Below, one piece after another: positions 18,913 through 28,172 of a stretch of 55,915 nucleotides of DNA. Every line of letters begins with the position of its first letter. Within the stretch, counting starts at the first letter, position 1. The stretch comes from Burkholderiales bacterium (GTDB lineage: Bacteria > Pseudomonadota > Gammaproteobacteria > Burkholderiales > Burkholderiaceae_C), in NCBI GenBank assembly GCA_013044035.1, contig JABEVE010000010.1, forward strand, positions 1 through 55,915. The letters run 5' to 3'. The notes beneath the pieces were generated by a model that saw only the letters and a program-made list of their open reading frames with translations, did not search any database and was not told the origin of the DNA. The translations under genes and the position numbers were made by a program.

Positions 18913-19533
18913 ATGCCGGTCGTCGTCATTGCCAATCCCAAGGGGGGCGTGGGCAAATCCACGCTCTCGACCCAGCTCGCGGGGTATTGGGCCACCCAGG
19001 GCCACAAGACCATGCTGGGCGATGCTGACCGGCAGCAATCGTCGAGGCTGTGGTTGTCGCTGCGGCCGCAACAGGCCGCGCCTATTGGTACCTGGAAGCT
19101 GGGGCCGGACTACATCGCCCGCCCGCCGGAGGGCACCAGCCATGTGGTGATCGACACCCCGGCAGGCCTGCATGGCTGGCGCTTCAACGATGTGCTGCGC
19201 ATGGCCGACAAGCTCATGGTGCCGGTGCAGGCGTCGATTTTCGACATCTATGCCGCACAGGACTTTCTCGCCAAGCTGCAGGAAGACCGCAGGCTGAAAG
19301 ATTTGAACGTGGGTCTCGTGGGGGTGCGGGTGGACGAGCGCACCCGTGCATCCGAGCAACTGCGCGAGTTTTTTGCCCGCTTGCCCTATCCCTTGCTGGG
19401 CATGCTTCGGCCCACCACGACCTATGCCCACATGGCCGCTCACGGCCTGACGCTATGGGACGTCAACCCCCATCAGGTCGAGAAAGATCTGAACCAGTGG
19501 GCCAGCATCGTGCGCTGGGTGGACGCGCGCTGA
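18913..19533 (+). CDS. Orphan ParA/MinD-family ATPase
   Basis: The product is 206 residues, short for ParA and close to the small chromosomal or plasmid ParA-like group. It has the deviant Walker A motif KGGVGKST at 10-17, GDADRQQSS at about 36-44 (Walker A' region), and VVIDTPAGLHGW (Walker B). No parB, parS cluster or partner is beside it; neighbours are a nitroreductase gene and a convergent Fnr-type gene. Such lone ParA proteins position diverse cargo (chemoreceptor arrays, plasmids, protein complexes), so the cargo here is unknown. GGGGGG at about 18899-18904 provides the ribosome site. Confidence 0.85.
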   Translation: MPVVVIANPKGGVGKSTLSTQLAGYWATQGHKTMLGDADRQQSSRLWLSLRPQQAAPIGTWKLGPDYIARPPEGTSHVVIDTPAGLHGWRFNDVLRMADKLMVPVQASIFDIYAAQDFLAKLQEDRRLKDLNVGLVGVRVDERTRASEQLREFFARLPYPLLGMLRPTTTYAHMAAHGLTLWDVNPHQVEKDLNQWASIVRWVDAR

Positions 19534-19554
19534 ATCGCGCTGGCTGACACGTTC

Positions 19555-20355
19555 TCAAACTGCCGCGTTGCCCGGTCTGATCAGATCCTGCATGGCCGCG
19601 CGGTTGATGCGGAACAGACGCGGACCGACATGCTCCAGCATGCCGGTCCGCTCGAACTGCGCGATCACGCGGCTGGCCGTTTCCAGCGCCACGCCGAGCA
19701 TGGCGCCCAAGTCGCCGCGCCTCGGCAAGGTAAAGGTGTCATTGAGTTCCGGCTCAGCGAGTTTGAGCAGCAGGCGCGCCATACGCGACGGAATGGTGCC
19801 CGAGCCCAGCAACAGCGCCCATTCGTCGGTTTCGCGCAGCGCGTGGTGCCAGCGTTCCAGGAACTCCTGGCGCAAATTGGGCACGTGCTCTTCCAGCCTG
19901 CGAATCACATCCACCGGAATGCGGCAAACGCGAACGGCGCCAATCGCCGAAGCGTGGTGCATGTAAGGCTGCTGGATGAAGCACTCCAGACCCACGAGGT
20001 CGCCGCGTTTGGCCACGCGGGTGATGCGCCGGGTGCCGTCCGGCAGCACGCGCTCGAGTTTCACGAAGCCGGTCTTGATGGTGTAGAGCCACTCGCCGCG
20101 CGTGCCTTCGCTGAACAGCAATTGGCCAGCGGAGAACTGCATGTCGTCGATGACCTGGTGAATGTCGTCGAAATCCTCCATCCGCAGGGCGCCGAACAGG
20201 GCAATGCGTCGCACGCCGCAATTGCGGCAGTCGGCGGCACCGCGCCAGGCCGTCACCACTTCGCTGCGTGCGATGCGCTTGCCTGGCGGCATGGCCGAGT
20301 TGCCCTTGCGCAAGGCAGCAACGGAAATTCGGACGAAATCGACTGCAGTATCCAT
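19555..20355 (-). CDS. Crp/Fnr-family regulator, Fnr-like but lacking one cluster cysteine
   Basis: The product is 266 residues: N-terminal extension, cyclic-nucleotide-binding-like domain (about 58-160), then helix-turn-helix. LETASR at 224-229 keeps the E..SR residues by which FNR reads TTGAT half-sites. FNR holds its 4Fe-4S cluster with C20, C23, C29 and C122. Here the equivalents are C43, C46, alanine at 52, and C144 (RVCRIP). An extra cysteine at 125 might substitute. Oxygen sensing is therefore doubtful. AAGGAA about 6 bases upstream supports the start at 20355. It ends 21 bp from the convergent parA-like gene. Confidence 0.88.
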   Translation of the reverse strand: MDTAVDFVRISVAALRKGNSAMPPGKRIARSEVVTAWRGAADCRNCGVRRIALFGALRMEDFDDIHQVIDDMQFSAGQLLFSEGTRGEWLYTIKTGFVKLERVLPDGTRRITRVAKRGDLVGLECFIQQPYMHHASAIGAVRVCRIPVDVIRRLEEHVPNLRQEFLERWHHALRETDEWALLLGSGTIPSRMARLLLKLAEPELNDTFTLPRRGDLGAMLGVALETASRVIAQFERTGMLEHVGPRLFRINRAAMQDLIRPGNAAV

Positions 20356-20406
20356 GGCATTTCCTTGAGGTGCGCAATATTAGCGTTCGCTGATATATCA
20401 TTGTCA

Positions 20407-20436
20407 ATACGGGTTTTTCGTGGAAAAAGCCCGTAT
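20407..20436. promoter_or_regulatory. 30-base near-perfect inverted repeat in the fnr-like/nadC divergent region
   Basis: Arms ATACGGG (20407-20413) and CCCGTAT (20430-20436) extend inward through TTTTTC and GAAAAA, leaving loop GTG and one bulged G. It lies in the AT-richer part of the 287-bp gene-free stretch 20356-20642, where I see nothing else except a nearby TGATATATCA (20391-20400). It may be an operator or an RNA hairpin in the nadC leader. The T-run sits inside the stem, so it is not a standard terminator. Confidence 0.4.
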
Positions 20437-20642
20437 AAACCCGAATATTTGTGGATGAGAATGGCTCCTTGTCGCCACAGAGTCTGAATTGAGATCGAGT
20501 CGGATGGCATGGGCCCTGAGCGATGGCACCCAATGTCGCAAGGATGGCGCCGCTCCCAAGCCGTGTTCGGGAGCTGTCCAGCCGAGTGCATGCGCCGGCC
20601 CCACGCCCTACACTGACCCTCCGTTCTCCAAGTTCACAACCC

Positions 20643-21503
20643 ATGAATGTTTTGCCTGCCTCGGGACTGAAGCTCCAGCAATTGGCGGGGCGTGATGCGC
20701 AACGCGCCTTGAGTGAGGACGTGGGTACGGGCGATCTCACCGCCGCGCTCATCGCCCCGCGTGCCCACGCCACCGCCCGCGTCATCGCGCGCGAGCGCGC
20801 CATGCTCTGCGGTCAACCCTGGGCCGAGGCCGCCGCGCGTCAGGTCAACGCTTCGATTCAGCTGCGTTGGCTGGTGGCCGAAGGCGGGACGATGGGGCCT
20901 GATCAGGCCATTCTCGAACTGCAGGGGCCGGCCCGCGCTCTGCTCACGGCCGAGCGCACCCTGCTCAACTTCCTGCAATTGCTCTCGGGCGTTGCCAGTC
21001 GCACCGCCGACTATGTGCGCGCCGTCGCCGGCACACGTGCGAAAATCGTCGACACCCGCAAAACTTTGCCGGGCTTGCGCGAGGCGCAGAAATACGCGGT
21101 ACGTGTCGGTGGTGGCCACAACCATCGCATGGGGCTTTACGACGGCATCCTCATCAAGGAAAACCACATCGCCGCAGCCGGCGGTATCACACCCGCGCTG
21201 CTACAGGCGCACCAACTGGCGCCGCCCGGGGTGTTCGTGCAGGTGGAGGTGGAGACCTTGGAGCAGTTGCGTGAAGCCCTGACCGCGGATGCGCGCATGG
21301 TGCTGCTCGACAACATGAGCCTGCAGCAACTCAGCGAGGCGGTGGCCGTCAACGCCGGACGTGCCGAACTGGAAGTGTCCGGCGGGGTCGAACTCTCCAC
21401 GGTGCGCGCGCTGGCAGAAACCGGGGTGGACCGCATCTCCATCGGCAAGCTGACCAAAGATGTCTCGGCGGTGGATTTCTCCATGCGCTTCACCGGCGCC
21501 TGA
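20643..21503 (+). CDS. nadC: Quinolinate phosphoribosyltransferase (decarboxylating)
   Basis: The product is 286 residues and makes nicotinate mononucleotide from quinolinate and PRPP. The family core is intact: EDVGTGDLTAALI near the start, then KIVDTRKTLPGLREAQKYAVRVGGGHNHRMGLYDGILIKENHI, which holds the substrate-binding Arg, Lys and His residues, and LEVSGGV plus DRISIGKLTK near the end. The ATG at 20643 (MNVLPASG) is chosen for family length. nadA follows 99 bp downstream and nadB lies nearby on the other strand, so the quinolinate pathway is encoded here. Confidence 0.95.
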   Translation: MNVLPASGLKLQQLAGRDAQRALSEDVGTGDLTAALIAPRAHATARVIARERAMLCGQPWAEAAARQVNASIQLRWLVAEGGTMGPDQAILELQGPARALLTAERTLLNFLQLLSGVASRTADYVRAVAGTRAKIVDTRKTLPGLREAQKYAVRVGGGHNHRMGLYDGILIKENHIAAAGGITPALLQAHQLAPPGVFVQVEVETLEQLREALTADARMVLLDNMSLQQLSEAVAVNAGRAELEVSGGVELSTVRALAETGVDRISIGKLTKDVSAVDFSMRFTGA

Positions 21504-21602
21504 AGGGCGTGGTGTTCGTCATGCCGCCTGGATCAACCCCGACAGCTTGTCGCGCTCAGTCTGCCAGGGCTCGCACTTGGCATCTCATCGACGGTATTGT
21601 TC

Positions 21603-22703
21603 ATGTCAGCCACATTCCCCATCACTGTTGAAAGCTCGGTCTGCGGCACTCAGCCCGCATGGGCTCGTGTGACGCAAGAGCCAAGCCTGGAGCGCCGCTC
21701 GGCGCTGCTCGCGCTGTGCCGCGAACGGCTTGCACGCGAGAACGCCGTGCTCGTGGCGCACTACTACGTACACCCCGACTTGCAGGATCTGGCGCTGGAT
21801 ACCGGCGGCTGCGTGTCCGATTCGCTGGAAATGGCGCGGTTCGGCCGTGATCACCCGGCAAGAACGCTCGTCGTTGCGGGTGTGCGCTTCATGGGCGAGA
21901 CGGCCAAGATGCTGTCGATGGACAAGCGCGTGCTCATGCCGGAGCTCGACGCCACCTGCTCGCTCGACATCGGCTGTCCGGCCGAAGCTTTCACGGCCTG
22001 GTGCGATGCCCACCCCGACCGCACCGCGGTGGTCTACGCCAACACCAGCGCTGCCGTGAAAGCACGCGCCGACTGGGTGGTGACTTCCAGTTGCGCCGTG
22101 GACATCGTGCGGCACCTGAACGCGCGCGGCGAAAAAATCCTCTGGGCACCCGACCGTCACCTGGGCAGCTACATCCAGCGCGAAACCGGCGCCGACATGT
22201 TGTTGTGGCAGGGTTCGTGCATCGTGCACGACGAATTCAAGGCCTTGGAACTGGAACTGCTCAAGCGTGAACATCCCGAGGCCAAGGTGCTGGTGCATCC
22301 CGAATCCCCGGCCTCCGTCATCGCCCTGGCGGACGCCGTCGGTTCCACCTCCCAAATTCTCCAGGCAGCGCGTGAGATGCCGGCGTCCACCTACATCGTG
22401 GCCACCGACAACGGCATGTTCCACGCCTTGCGCCAACAAAACCCCGGCAAGCTCTTTCTCGAAGCCCCCACCGCCGGCAACAGCGCCACCTGCAAAAGCT
22501 GCGCCCACTGTCCGTGGATGGCGATGAACGGCCTGGAAGGCCTGGCCCATACGCTGCAAACCGGCAGCGGTGAGATTTTTCTGGACGCCGACCTGGCCGC
22601 GCATGCGCGTCGCAGCGTCGCCAGAATGCTGGACTTCACTGCGGCGCAGAAACGCGCCATGTCAGCGCCCGGAGCCTTGGTGCCGGGCCTGGGCGCCGCC
22701 TGA
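21603..22703 (+). CDS. nadA: Quinolinate synthase A
   Basis: The product is 366 residues. NadA condenses iminoaspartate from NadB with dihydroxyacetone phosphate to quinolinate using a 4Fe-4S cluster. The three cluster cysteines lie in [27 protein letters not shown] and [32 protein letters not shown] and DSLEMARFG are also typical. ATG at 21603 is taken as start rather than a TTG two codons upstream. No gene lies in the 99-bp gap after nadC. Confidence 0.96.
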   Translation: MSATFPITVESSVCGTQPAWARVTQEPSLERRSALLALCRERLARENAVLVAHYYVHPDLQDLALDTGGCVSDSLEMARFGRDHPARTLVVAGVRFMGETAKMLSMDKRVLMPELDATCSLDIGCPAEAFTAWCDAHPDRTAVVYANTSAAVKARADWVVTSSCAVDIVRHLNARGEKILWAPDRHLGSYIQRETGADMLLWQGSCIVHDEFKALELELLKREHPEAKVLVHPESPASVIALADAVGSTSQILQAAREMPASTYIVATDNGMFHALRQQNPGKLFLEAPTAGNSATCKSCAHCPWMAMNGLEGLAHTLQTGSGEIFLDADLAAHARRSVARMLDFTAAQKRAMSAPGALVPGLGAA

Positions 22704-22811
22704 TGTCAGCTAGGTTCGACGATTTTCCGCGCATGGCGCGCGGACACCCGGAACGCCGCACGGGCCGAGCCTGCAAGCCGAACGCGTTGCACGCCCATCG
22801 CCGCAGGGGAT

Positions 22812-23645
22812 TCAAGCACTTTCCTGCGTCATCCATGCCGCCCATTGCTCGAACAGCGCAGCGTCGCCCGCACACAGCGCAGAGCGCTTGTCCAGGGAGT
22901 TGTTGAACACCGCCTCGCCGGCCAGCGTGCGGCTGTGACCGCCAGCCTCGGACAGGATGAGGCTGCCGGCGGCGTAGTCCCACAGCCCCTGGCTGCCGTG
23001 GAGATAGAGGTGGAAGCGGCCGGCGGCGACCCAGCACCAGTCCAGCGCAACGGAGCCGATGGAGCGTTGCGAGCTGTAGGGCGGGCGGGTGGCCAGGCGG
23101 ACAGCGAGCGCCGCAGGCAGGCGTTTGAAGTCGACGCAAGCGATCGTCTTGGTCAGGGGAATCGGCGTGGAGGGCGCGGGCAGAGCGTGGCCGTTGAGCT
23201 GCGCGCCCCGGCCTTCGGTAGCGCTGAAGGTTTCGTCGCGCATCACGTCCACCACCACGCCCAGACGCACGCGCGCGCCCTGCACCCAGGCAAGAGAGGG
23301 GCCGAAACAGGGCAGGCCGGCGGCGAAGTTGCTGGTGCCGTCGAGCGGGTCGAGCACCCAGAGACCAGGGCCGTTGGGTGCGGCTGCCTCCTCGGACATC
23401 AGGCGCTGCTGCTCTTCGACGGTCATCTCCTCGCCCAGCAGGGGAATGTGCGGCCACAGCGCAGCCAATTCACGCTGCAGGCGGTGCTGCATGGCGAGGT
23501 CGGCATCGGTGACCCAGGTGCCGTCGGCCTTGAGGCGGGCGGCGGGATTCCGGGCCCGTGGCACAATCTCGCTGCGCGCCGCAGCGCGGACCAATGCGGC
23601 GACGCCGGCGATGTCGGGGGTATGGGTTGGTGCAGGCATCGGCAT
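22812..23645 (-). CDS. Inositol monophosphatase-family phosphatase
   Basis: The product is 277 residues of the Mg-dependent, lithium-sensitive phosphatase family (SuhB, CysQ, HisN types). Metal motifs are LLGEEMTVEE, WVLDPLDGTSNFAAGLPCFGPSLAWV and WDYAAGSLILSEAGG. It starts 14 bp after nadB ends and is probably cotranscribed with it. It lacks features that would single out CysQ or histidinol phosphatase, so the substrate is open. Two start codons are possible (23645 and 23639). Confidence 0.88.
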   Translation of the reverse strand: MPMPAPTHTPDIAGVAALVRAAARSEIVPRARNPAARLKADGTWVTDADLAMQHRLQRELAALWPHIPLLGEEMTVEEQQRLMSEEAAAPNGPGLWVLDPLDGTSNFAAGLPCFGPSLAWVQGARVRLGVVVDVMRDETFSATEGRGAQLNGHALPAPSTPIPLTKTIACVDFKRLPAALAVRLATRPPYSSQRSIGSVALDWCWVAAGRFHLYLHGSQGLWDYAAGSLILSEAGGHSRTLAGEAVFNNSLDKRSALCAGDAALFEQWAAWMTQESA

Positions 23646-23659
23646 GCGGGAAACCGGGT

Positions 23660-25231
23660 TCAAGGCACGAGGATGGTGGGCGCAGCAGGGGCGGCGGTTT
23701 GTGGCCAGTCGAGGCTGTAGTGCAGGCCACGGCTTTCGTGGCGCAACCGGGCCGAGCGAACGATGAGCTCGGCGACTTGCAGCAGGTTGCGCAATTCCAG
23801 CAAGTCGCGGGTCACACGGAAATTGGCGTAGAACTCGTCCACCTCGGATTGCAGCAGGTGAATGCGATGGGCGGCGCGCTCCAGCCGTTTGTCGGTGCGG
23901 ACGATGCCGACGTAGTTCCACATGAGTCGGCGCAGTTCGTCCCAGTTGTGGGCGATGACAACCAGTTCGTCGGCGTCGCTCACTCGGCTTTCGTCCCATG
24001 GACGCGGGGCGAGCAGGGCCGGCTGCTCGGCCTCGCCAATGGCCTGCGCCGCCGCGGTGCCGAACACCACGCATTCCAGCAGCGAGTTGCTGGCGAGTCG
24101 GTTCGCGCCGTGCAGGCCGGTATAAGCCACTTCGCCTACGGCGTAGAGGCCCGGAAGGTCGGTGCGGCCAGCCAGATCGGTGAGCACGCCGCCGCAGATG
24201 AAGTGCACCGCCGGCACCACGGGAATGGGTTCGCGTGCGATGTCGATGCCCAGGTCCAGGCAGCGTTGATGGATGGTGGGGAAGTGCTGGCGAATGAAGG
24301 CTTCACCCTTGTGGGTGATGTCGAGATCGACGCAGTCGAGCCCGTGTTTCTTCATCTCGAAGTCGATGGCGCGCGCCACCACGTCGCGCGGCGCAAGCTC
24401 GGCGCGTGCATCGTGCGCCGGCATGAAGCGGGTACCGTCGGGCAACTTGAGCAACCCGCCTTCGCCGCGCAGCGCCTCGGAGATGAGGAAGCTCTTGGCC
24501 TTCGGGTGGTACAGGCAGGTGGGGTGAAACTGGATGAACTCCATGTTCGCCACGCGGCAGCCGGCGCGCCAGGCCATGGCCAGGCCGTCGCCGCTGGCAG
24601 TATCGGGGTTGGTGGTGTAGCGGTACACCTTGCCCGCGCCGCCCGTGGCCAGGACGGTATGCGCGGCGGGGTAGGTTTCCACGCGGTTGCTGGTGGTGTT
24701 GAGGGCGTAGGCGCCCCAGCAGCGGCGCGGGCCGACCATGTCCATGTGGCGGTTGGTGATGAGGTCCACGGCGACGTGGTTTTCCAGCAGGGTGATGCGC
24801 GGATGCGCCCGCGCCCGCGCCAGCAGGGTGCGCTGGATGGCGGCTCCCGTGGCATCGGCCACATGGGCAATGCGGCGCTGGCTGTGGCCGCCCTCGCGTG
24901 TGAGGTGCAGGTCGCCATGCTCGGTGTCGAAGGGCACGCCTTGCCCGCGCAGCCAGGCGATGGCGGCGGGTCCGTGTTCCACCACGAAGCGCGTGGCTGG
25001 CAGGTCATTCAGCAAGGCGCCGGCCACCAGGGTGTCGTGCACATGGGCGTCGAAGCTGTCGCCATCGGCCAGCACCGCGGCAATGCCGCCTTGCGCCCAT
25101 TGGCTGGACGACACTTCCAGTTCGCGTTTGGCCAGGATCGTGACCTGGAAACGCTCGGCCAGGTGCAGCGCGGTGCTCAGGCCAGCCAGGCCGCCGCCCA
25201 AAATGAGAACGTCGCAATGTTGCATGGACAT
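23660..25231 (-). CDS. nadB: L-aspartate oxidase
   Basis: The product is 523 residues and oxidises aspartate to iminoaspartate for NadA. The FAD dinucleotide motif [19 protein letters not shown] is at about 7-25. [53 protein letters not shown] and [25 protein letters not shown] mark the NadB branch of the succinate dehydrogenase/fumarate reductase family. A second ATG two codons in is an alternative start. Together with nadC and nadA the window encodes all of de novo quinolinate synthesis. Confidence 0.96.
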   Translation of the reverse strand: MSMQHCDVLILGGGLAGLSTALHLAERFQVTILAKRELEVSSSQWAQGGIAAVLADGDSFDAHVHDTLVAGALLNDLPATRFVVEHGPAAIAWLRGQGVPFDTEHGDLHLTREGGHSQRRIAHVADATGAAIQRTLLARARAHPRITLLENHVAVDLITNRHMDMVGPRRCWGAYALNTTSNRVETYPAAHTVLATGGAGKVYRYTTNPDTASGDGLAMAWRAGCRVANMEFIQFHPTCLYHPKAKSFLISEALRGEGGLLKLPDGTRFMPAHDARAELAPRDVVARAIDFEMKKHGLDCVDLDITHKGEAFIRQHFPTIHQRCLDLGIDIAREPIPVVPAVHFICGGVLTDLAGRTDLPGLYAVGEVAYTGLHGANRLASNSLLECVVFGTAAAQAIGEAEQPALLAPRPWDESRVSDADELVVIAHNWDELRRLMWNYVGIVRTDKRLERAAHRIHLLQSEVDEFYANFRVTRDLLELRNLLQVAELIVRSARLRHESRGLHYSLDWPQTAAPAAPTILVP

Positions 25232-25435
25232 GGAAATCACAGGGAAGAAAGGCCGTGCGGGCCACGACCAAGCCATGATTGTCCACGGGAATGGCCAAGC
25301 GCCGGCATCCTCGGCACGTGACCCGCCGCGCGATGGGGTGGTCCGGGCGCGGTCGAGCACCACCGTCACCCGACTGACAAAGCCATGCAAGGCGCGGAAA
25401 ATAGTCGCCACACCACAACCACCTGGAGACAAGCC

Positions 25436-26215
25436 ATGAACATCCCGTCGTTGCAACAAGTCGTGAGCGCCGAGGAATGGGCGCTGCGTTGCGACCTGGC
25501 AGCCTGCTACCGTCTCGTGGCGCTGCACGGCTGGAGCGACCTCGTCTTCACCCATATCAGCGCCAAGCTGCCGGCGTCGGTTGCGGGCGGCGAGCATCAC
25601 TTTCTCATCAATCCCTATGGCCTCATGTTCGAGGAGATCACCGCCTCCAGCCTGGTGAAGGTGGACATGCAATGCAACAAACTGCATGACAGTCCCTTCC
25701 CGGTGAATCCGGCCGGGTTCGTCATCCACAGCGCAGTGCACGAGGCACGTCCCGAGGCCGTTTGCGTGCTGCACACTCACACCCGCGCGGGCGTGGCGGT
25801 CAGCGCGCAAAAGCAGGGGGTGCTGCCCATCAGCCAGCAAAGCACGTTCGTGCTGGCCTCACTGGCTTACCACGACTACGAAGGTGTGGCGTTCCGCCCG
25901 GACGAAAAACCGCGCCTGCAGGCCGACTTGGGGCATGCCCATTTTCTCGTGCTGCGCAACCATGGCCTGCTCACGGTGGGGCCGACCATCGCCGACGCTT
26001 TCCTGAACATGTACGTTCTGGAGAGCACATGCCAGATTCAGGTGGCGGCGCTCGCCGGGCAGAACGGTGCCGAAGGATTGACGGCCGTGCATCCACAAAT
26101 CGTCGCCGGCGTGGCCGAAGCCATGCGGGTGCAAACGGGTGGAATGGGGGGCGCATTCGTCTGGCCGGCAATGCTGCGCAAGCTCGAACGCATCGACCCG
26201 GGCTACAAGCTCTGA
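25436..26215 (+). CDS. Class II aldolase/adducin-family protein
   Basis: The product is 259 residues. The fold marks are [41 protein letters not shown] (with the usual acidic catalytic position), [13 protein letters not shown] (zinc histidines) and [18 protein letters not shown] (third histidine). Members range from fuculose- and ribulose-phosphate aldolases to sugar-acid decarboxylating enzymes. No sugar kinase or isomerase lies nearby, so the substrate is unknown. CTGGAGAC just upstream supports the start. It diverges from nadB with a 204-bp gap that holds no recognisable site. Confidence 0.88.
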   Translation: MNIPSLQQVVSAEEWALRCDLAACYRLVALHGWSDLVFTHISAKLPASVAGGEHHFLINPYGLMFEEITASSLVKVDMQCNKLHDSPFPVNPAGFVIHSAVHEARPEAVCVLHTHTRAGVAVSAQKQGVLPISQQSTFVLASLAYHDYEGVAFRPDEKPRLQADLGHAHFLVLRNHGLLTVGPTIADAFLNMYVLESTCQIQVAALAGQNGAEGLTAVHPQIVAGVAEAMRVQTGGMGGAFVWPAMLRKLERIDPGYKL

Positions 26216-26258
26216 GCCTTGCCGCGCCGGCCACTCCGAAGACGCGGGGCGCTGCGCC

Positions 26259-27104
26259 TCAAACTTCCAGGTTGTCGATCAAGCGCGTGCCGCCCAGGCG
26301 TGCGGCGCCGAGAACGACCAGTGGGGCGCGGTTTGGCGCCTCGCCGCTGCCGACCGCTGAAAGATCGTTGCGGCGGCGGATGGTGAGGTAGTCGGGTGCC
26401 CAGCCCTGCGCGGCCAAGGTCCGCATGGCCTGGGCTTCGAGGGCCTGTAGGGCAGCAGGCGTCGGGACGGCGGGCAGTTGCCCGGCCAGCCAGTGCAACG
26501 CGGCCTGCAGTTGCGGCGCCTGCGCGCGTTGCTTGGGCGTGAGATAACCGTTGCGCGAGGACAGCGCGAGGCCGTCGGTGTCGCGTACCGTGTCGAGCCC
26601 GATGATGGCAACGGGCAGGGCGAACTGGTCCACCATGCGACGGATGATGAGCAACTGCTGGTAATCCTTCTTGCCGAATACGGCGTGGGCCGGCTGCACC
26701 ATCTGGAAAAGCTTCATCACCACCGTGGCCACCCCTTCGAAATGCCCGGGGCGCGAGGCCCCGTCGAGGATGTCGGCGAGAGCCGGATCGGGCTGCACGC
26801 GGAAGGTCTGCGGCTGCGGGTACATCGTCGCCTCGTGCGGCGCGAACAGCAGATCGCATCCGGCATCGGCCAGCAGTCGCGCGTCGCGCTGCAGTGTGCG
26901 CGGATAGCGGTCGAAGTCTTCGTGCGGCGCGAACTGCAGGCGGTTGACGAAGATGCTGGCCACCACGGGCACACGCAATTCACGTGCCCGTGCCACCAGG
27001 GCGAGATGCCCGGCGTGCAGATTGCCCATGGTGGGCACCAGGGCCCGGTCGGGCAGATCGCGCAGGGCGGTGCGCAGTTCAGCGAGGGTATGGACGGTTT
27101 GCAT
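26259..27104 (-). CDS. panC: Pantothenate synthetase
   Basis: The product is 281 residues and joins pantoate to beta-alanine using ATP. The cytidylyltransferase HIGH-like site is PTMGNLHAGHLALV, with NRLQFAPHEDFDRYPRT, VFGKKDYQQLLIIRRMV, and SSRNGYL in the KMSKS-like position. The start at 27104 (MQTVHTLAELR) matches the usual family N-terminus; a start eight codons upstream is possible. It follows panB by 79 bp, so the two pantoate/pantothenate steps are adjacent. Confidence 0.95.
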   Translation of the reverse strand: MQTVHTLAELRTALRDLPDRALVPTMGNLHAGHLALVARARELRVPVVASIFVNRLQFAPHEDFDRYPRTLQRDARLLADAGCDLLFAPHEATMYPQPQTFRVQPDPALADILDGASRPGHFEGVATVVMKLFQMVQPAHAVFGKKDYQQLLIIRRMVDQFALPVAIIGLDTVRDTDGLALSSRNGYLTPKQRAQAPQLQAALHWLAGQLPAVPTPAALQALEAQAMRTLAAQGWAPDYLTIRRRNDLSAVGSGEAPNRAPLVVLGAARLGGTRLIDNLEV

Positions 27105-27183
27105 GGCATGAAGCGTTGCCGCGCTCACGCTGGCGGGAGGCAGGCGCGGACTGCGGCAACGGGTGGATCAGGGGTTCAGGGGT

Positions 27184-28035
27184 TCAGACGTAGCCGTGTT
27201 GCGCTTCGTCGGGAAAGCGGCCGGCCTTGACCTCGCGGACATAGCCGCGGATGGCGTCGGCAATGCTGCTGGCGCCCAGCATGAAGTTGCGCACGAAACG
27301 GGGCTTGGGACCGGCGGTGATGTCGAGCATGTCGTGCAGCACCAGCACCTGGCCGTGGGTGCGGGCTCCGGCGCCGATGCCGATGGTCATGCCCGGGTAA
27401 TCGGCGCTGATTTGCGCGGCCAGATCGGAGGGCACGAGTTCGAGCACCAGCATGGCGGCGCCCGCAGCGCCGAGTTCCGCGGCATGCTGGCGCAAGGTGT
27501 CGGCGGCTTGCGCATCGCGGCCTTGGATGCGGTAGCCGCCCAGCGCATGCACGCTTTGCGGTGTGAGGCCCAGATGCGCGCACACCGGTATGCCGCGTGC
27601 CACCAGCGCGGTGACCACGGGCGCGGTCCAGCCGCCGCCTTCGAGCTTGATCATCTGCGCGCCGGCCTGCATCAGCGTCACGCTGCTGGCCACGGCCTGT
27701 TCGACACTGCCCTGGTAGCTGCCGAAGGGCAGGTCGGCAATGAGCCAGGCGGTGCGGTTGCCGCGCGCCACGCAGGCGGTGTGATAAGCCACATGCTCCA
27801 GCGTCACCGGCAGGGTGGAGGCGTGGCCCTGCATCACCATGCCGAGCGAGTCGCCCACCAGCAGGCAGTCGACTCCGGCCGCGTCGAGCAGGCTGGCGCT
27901 GGAGGCGTCGTAAGCGGTGAGCATGGACACTTTTTCACCGGCTTCACGCATGGCGCGCAAGCGGTGCAGGGTGATGGGTTTGCGCGGCGTCGTTGTGGCG
28001 GGACTGCCACCATAGACAGACGTGTCAGCGGTCAT
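27184..28035 (-). CDS. panB: Ketopantoate hydroxymethyltransferase
   Basis: The product is 283 residues and transfers a hydroxymethyl group from methylene-THF to alpha-ketovalerate. [63 protein letters not shown] and [15 protein letters not shown] are all canonical. The only purine-rich ribosome-binding stretch, CGGAGAA, is 11-12 bases upstream and falls inside a predicted hairpin arm (28043-28088), so its translation may be regulated. Confidence 0.96.
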   Translation of the reverse strand: MTADTSVYGGSPATTTPRKPITLHRLRAMREAGEKVSMLTAYDASSASLLDAAGVDCLLVGDSLGMVMQGHASTLPVTLEHVAYHTACVARGNRTAWLIADLPFGSYQGSVEQAVASSVTLMQAGAQMIKLEGGGWTAPVVTALVARGIPVCAHLGLTPQSVHALGGYRIQGRDAQAADTLRQHAAELGAAGAAMLVLELVPSDLAAQISADYPGMTIGIGAGARTHGQVLVLHDMLDITAGPKPRFVRNFMLGASSIADAIRGYVREVKAGRFPDEAQHGYV

Positions 28036-28042
28036 GAGGTGA

Positions 28043-28088
28043 GGTTCTCCGGGCTGCCCGTGACATGGTGCCGTCGGGACGGAGAACC
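28043..28088 (-). promoter_or_regulatory. Leader hairpin that would sequester the panB Shine-Dalgarno sequence
   Basis: In the panB transcript the arm GGTTCTCCG (28088-28080) is perfectly complementary to CGGAGAACC (28051-28043), and CCCG/CGGG inside the loop can extend the stem. The second arm contains the GGAG ribosome site. Such a helix would block initiation unless opened by temperature, a protein, a small RNA or a ligand. Alternatively the dyad could be a DNA operator. Confidence 0.5.
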
Positions 28089-28172
28089 ATTATGCCGATG
28101 TTGGCGCACCGCAGCAAAGCATCACGCCCCAGTCTGGTGCCTGCACAAACGCCTGGTTGCACCAGGCCGCAC

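Noticed and set aside
20391-20400. TGATATATCA as an FNR box
   Set aside because: The half-sites are separated by two bases instead of four, so it does not match TTGAT-N4-ATCAA.
27166-27187. Tandem TCAGGGGT repeat at the end of panB
   Set aside because: Only about two and a half 8-base units; such short repeats are expected by chance and have no visible consequence.
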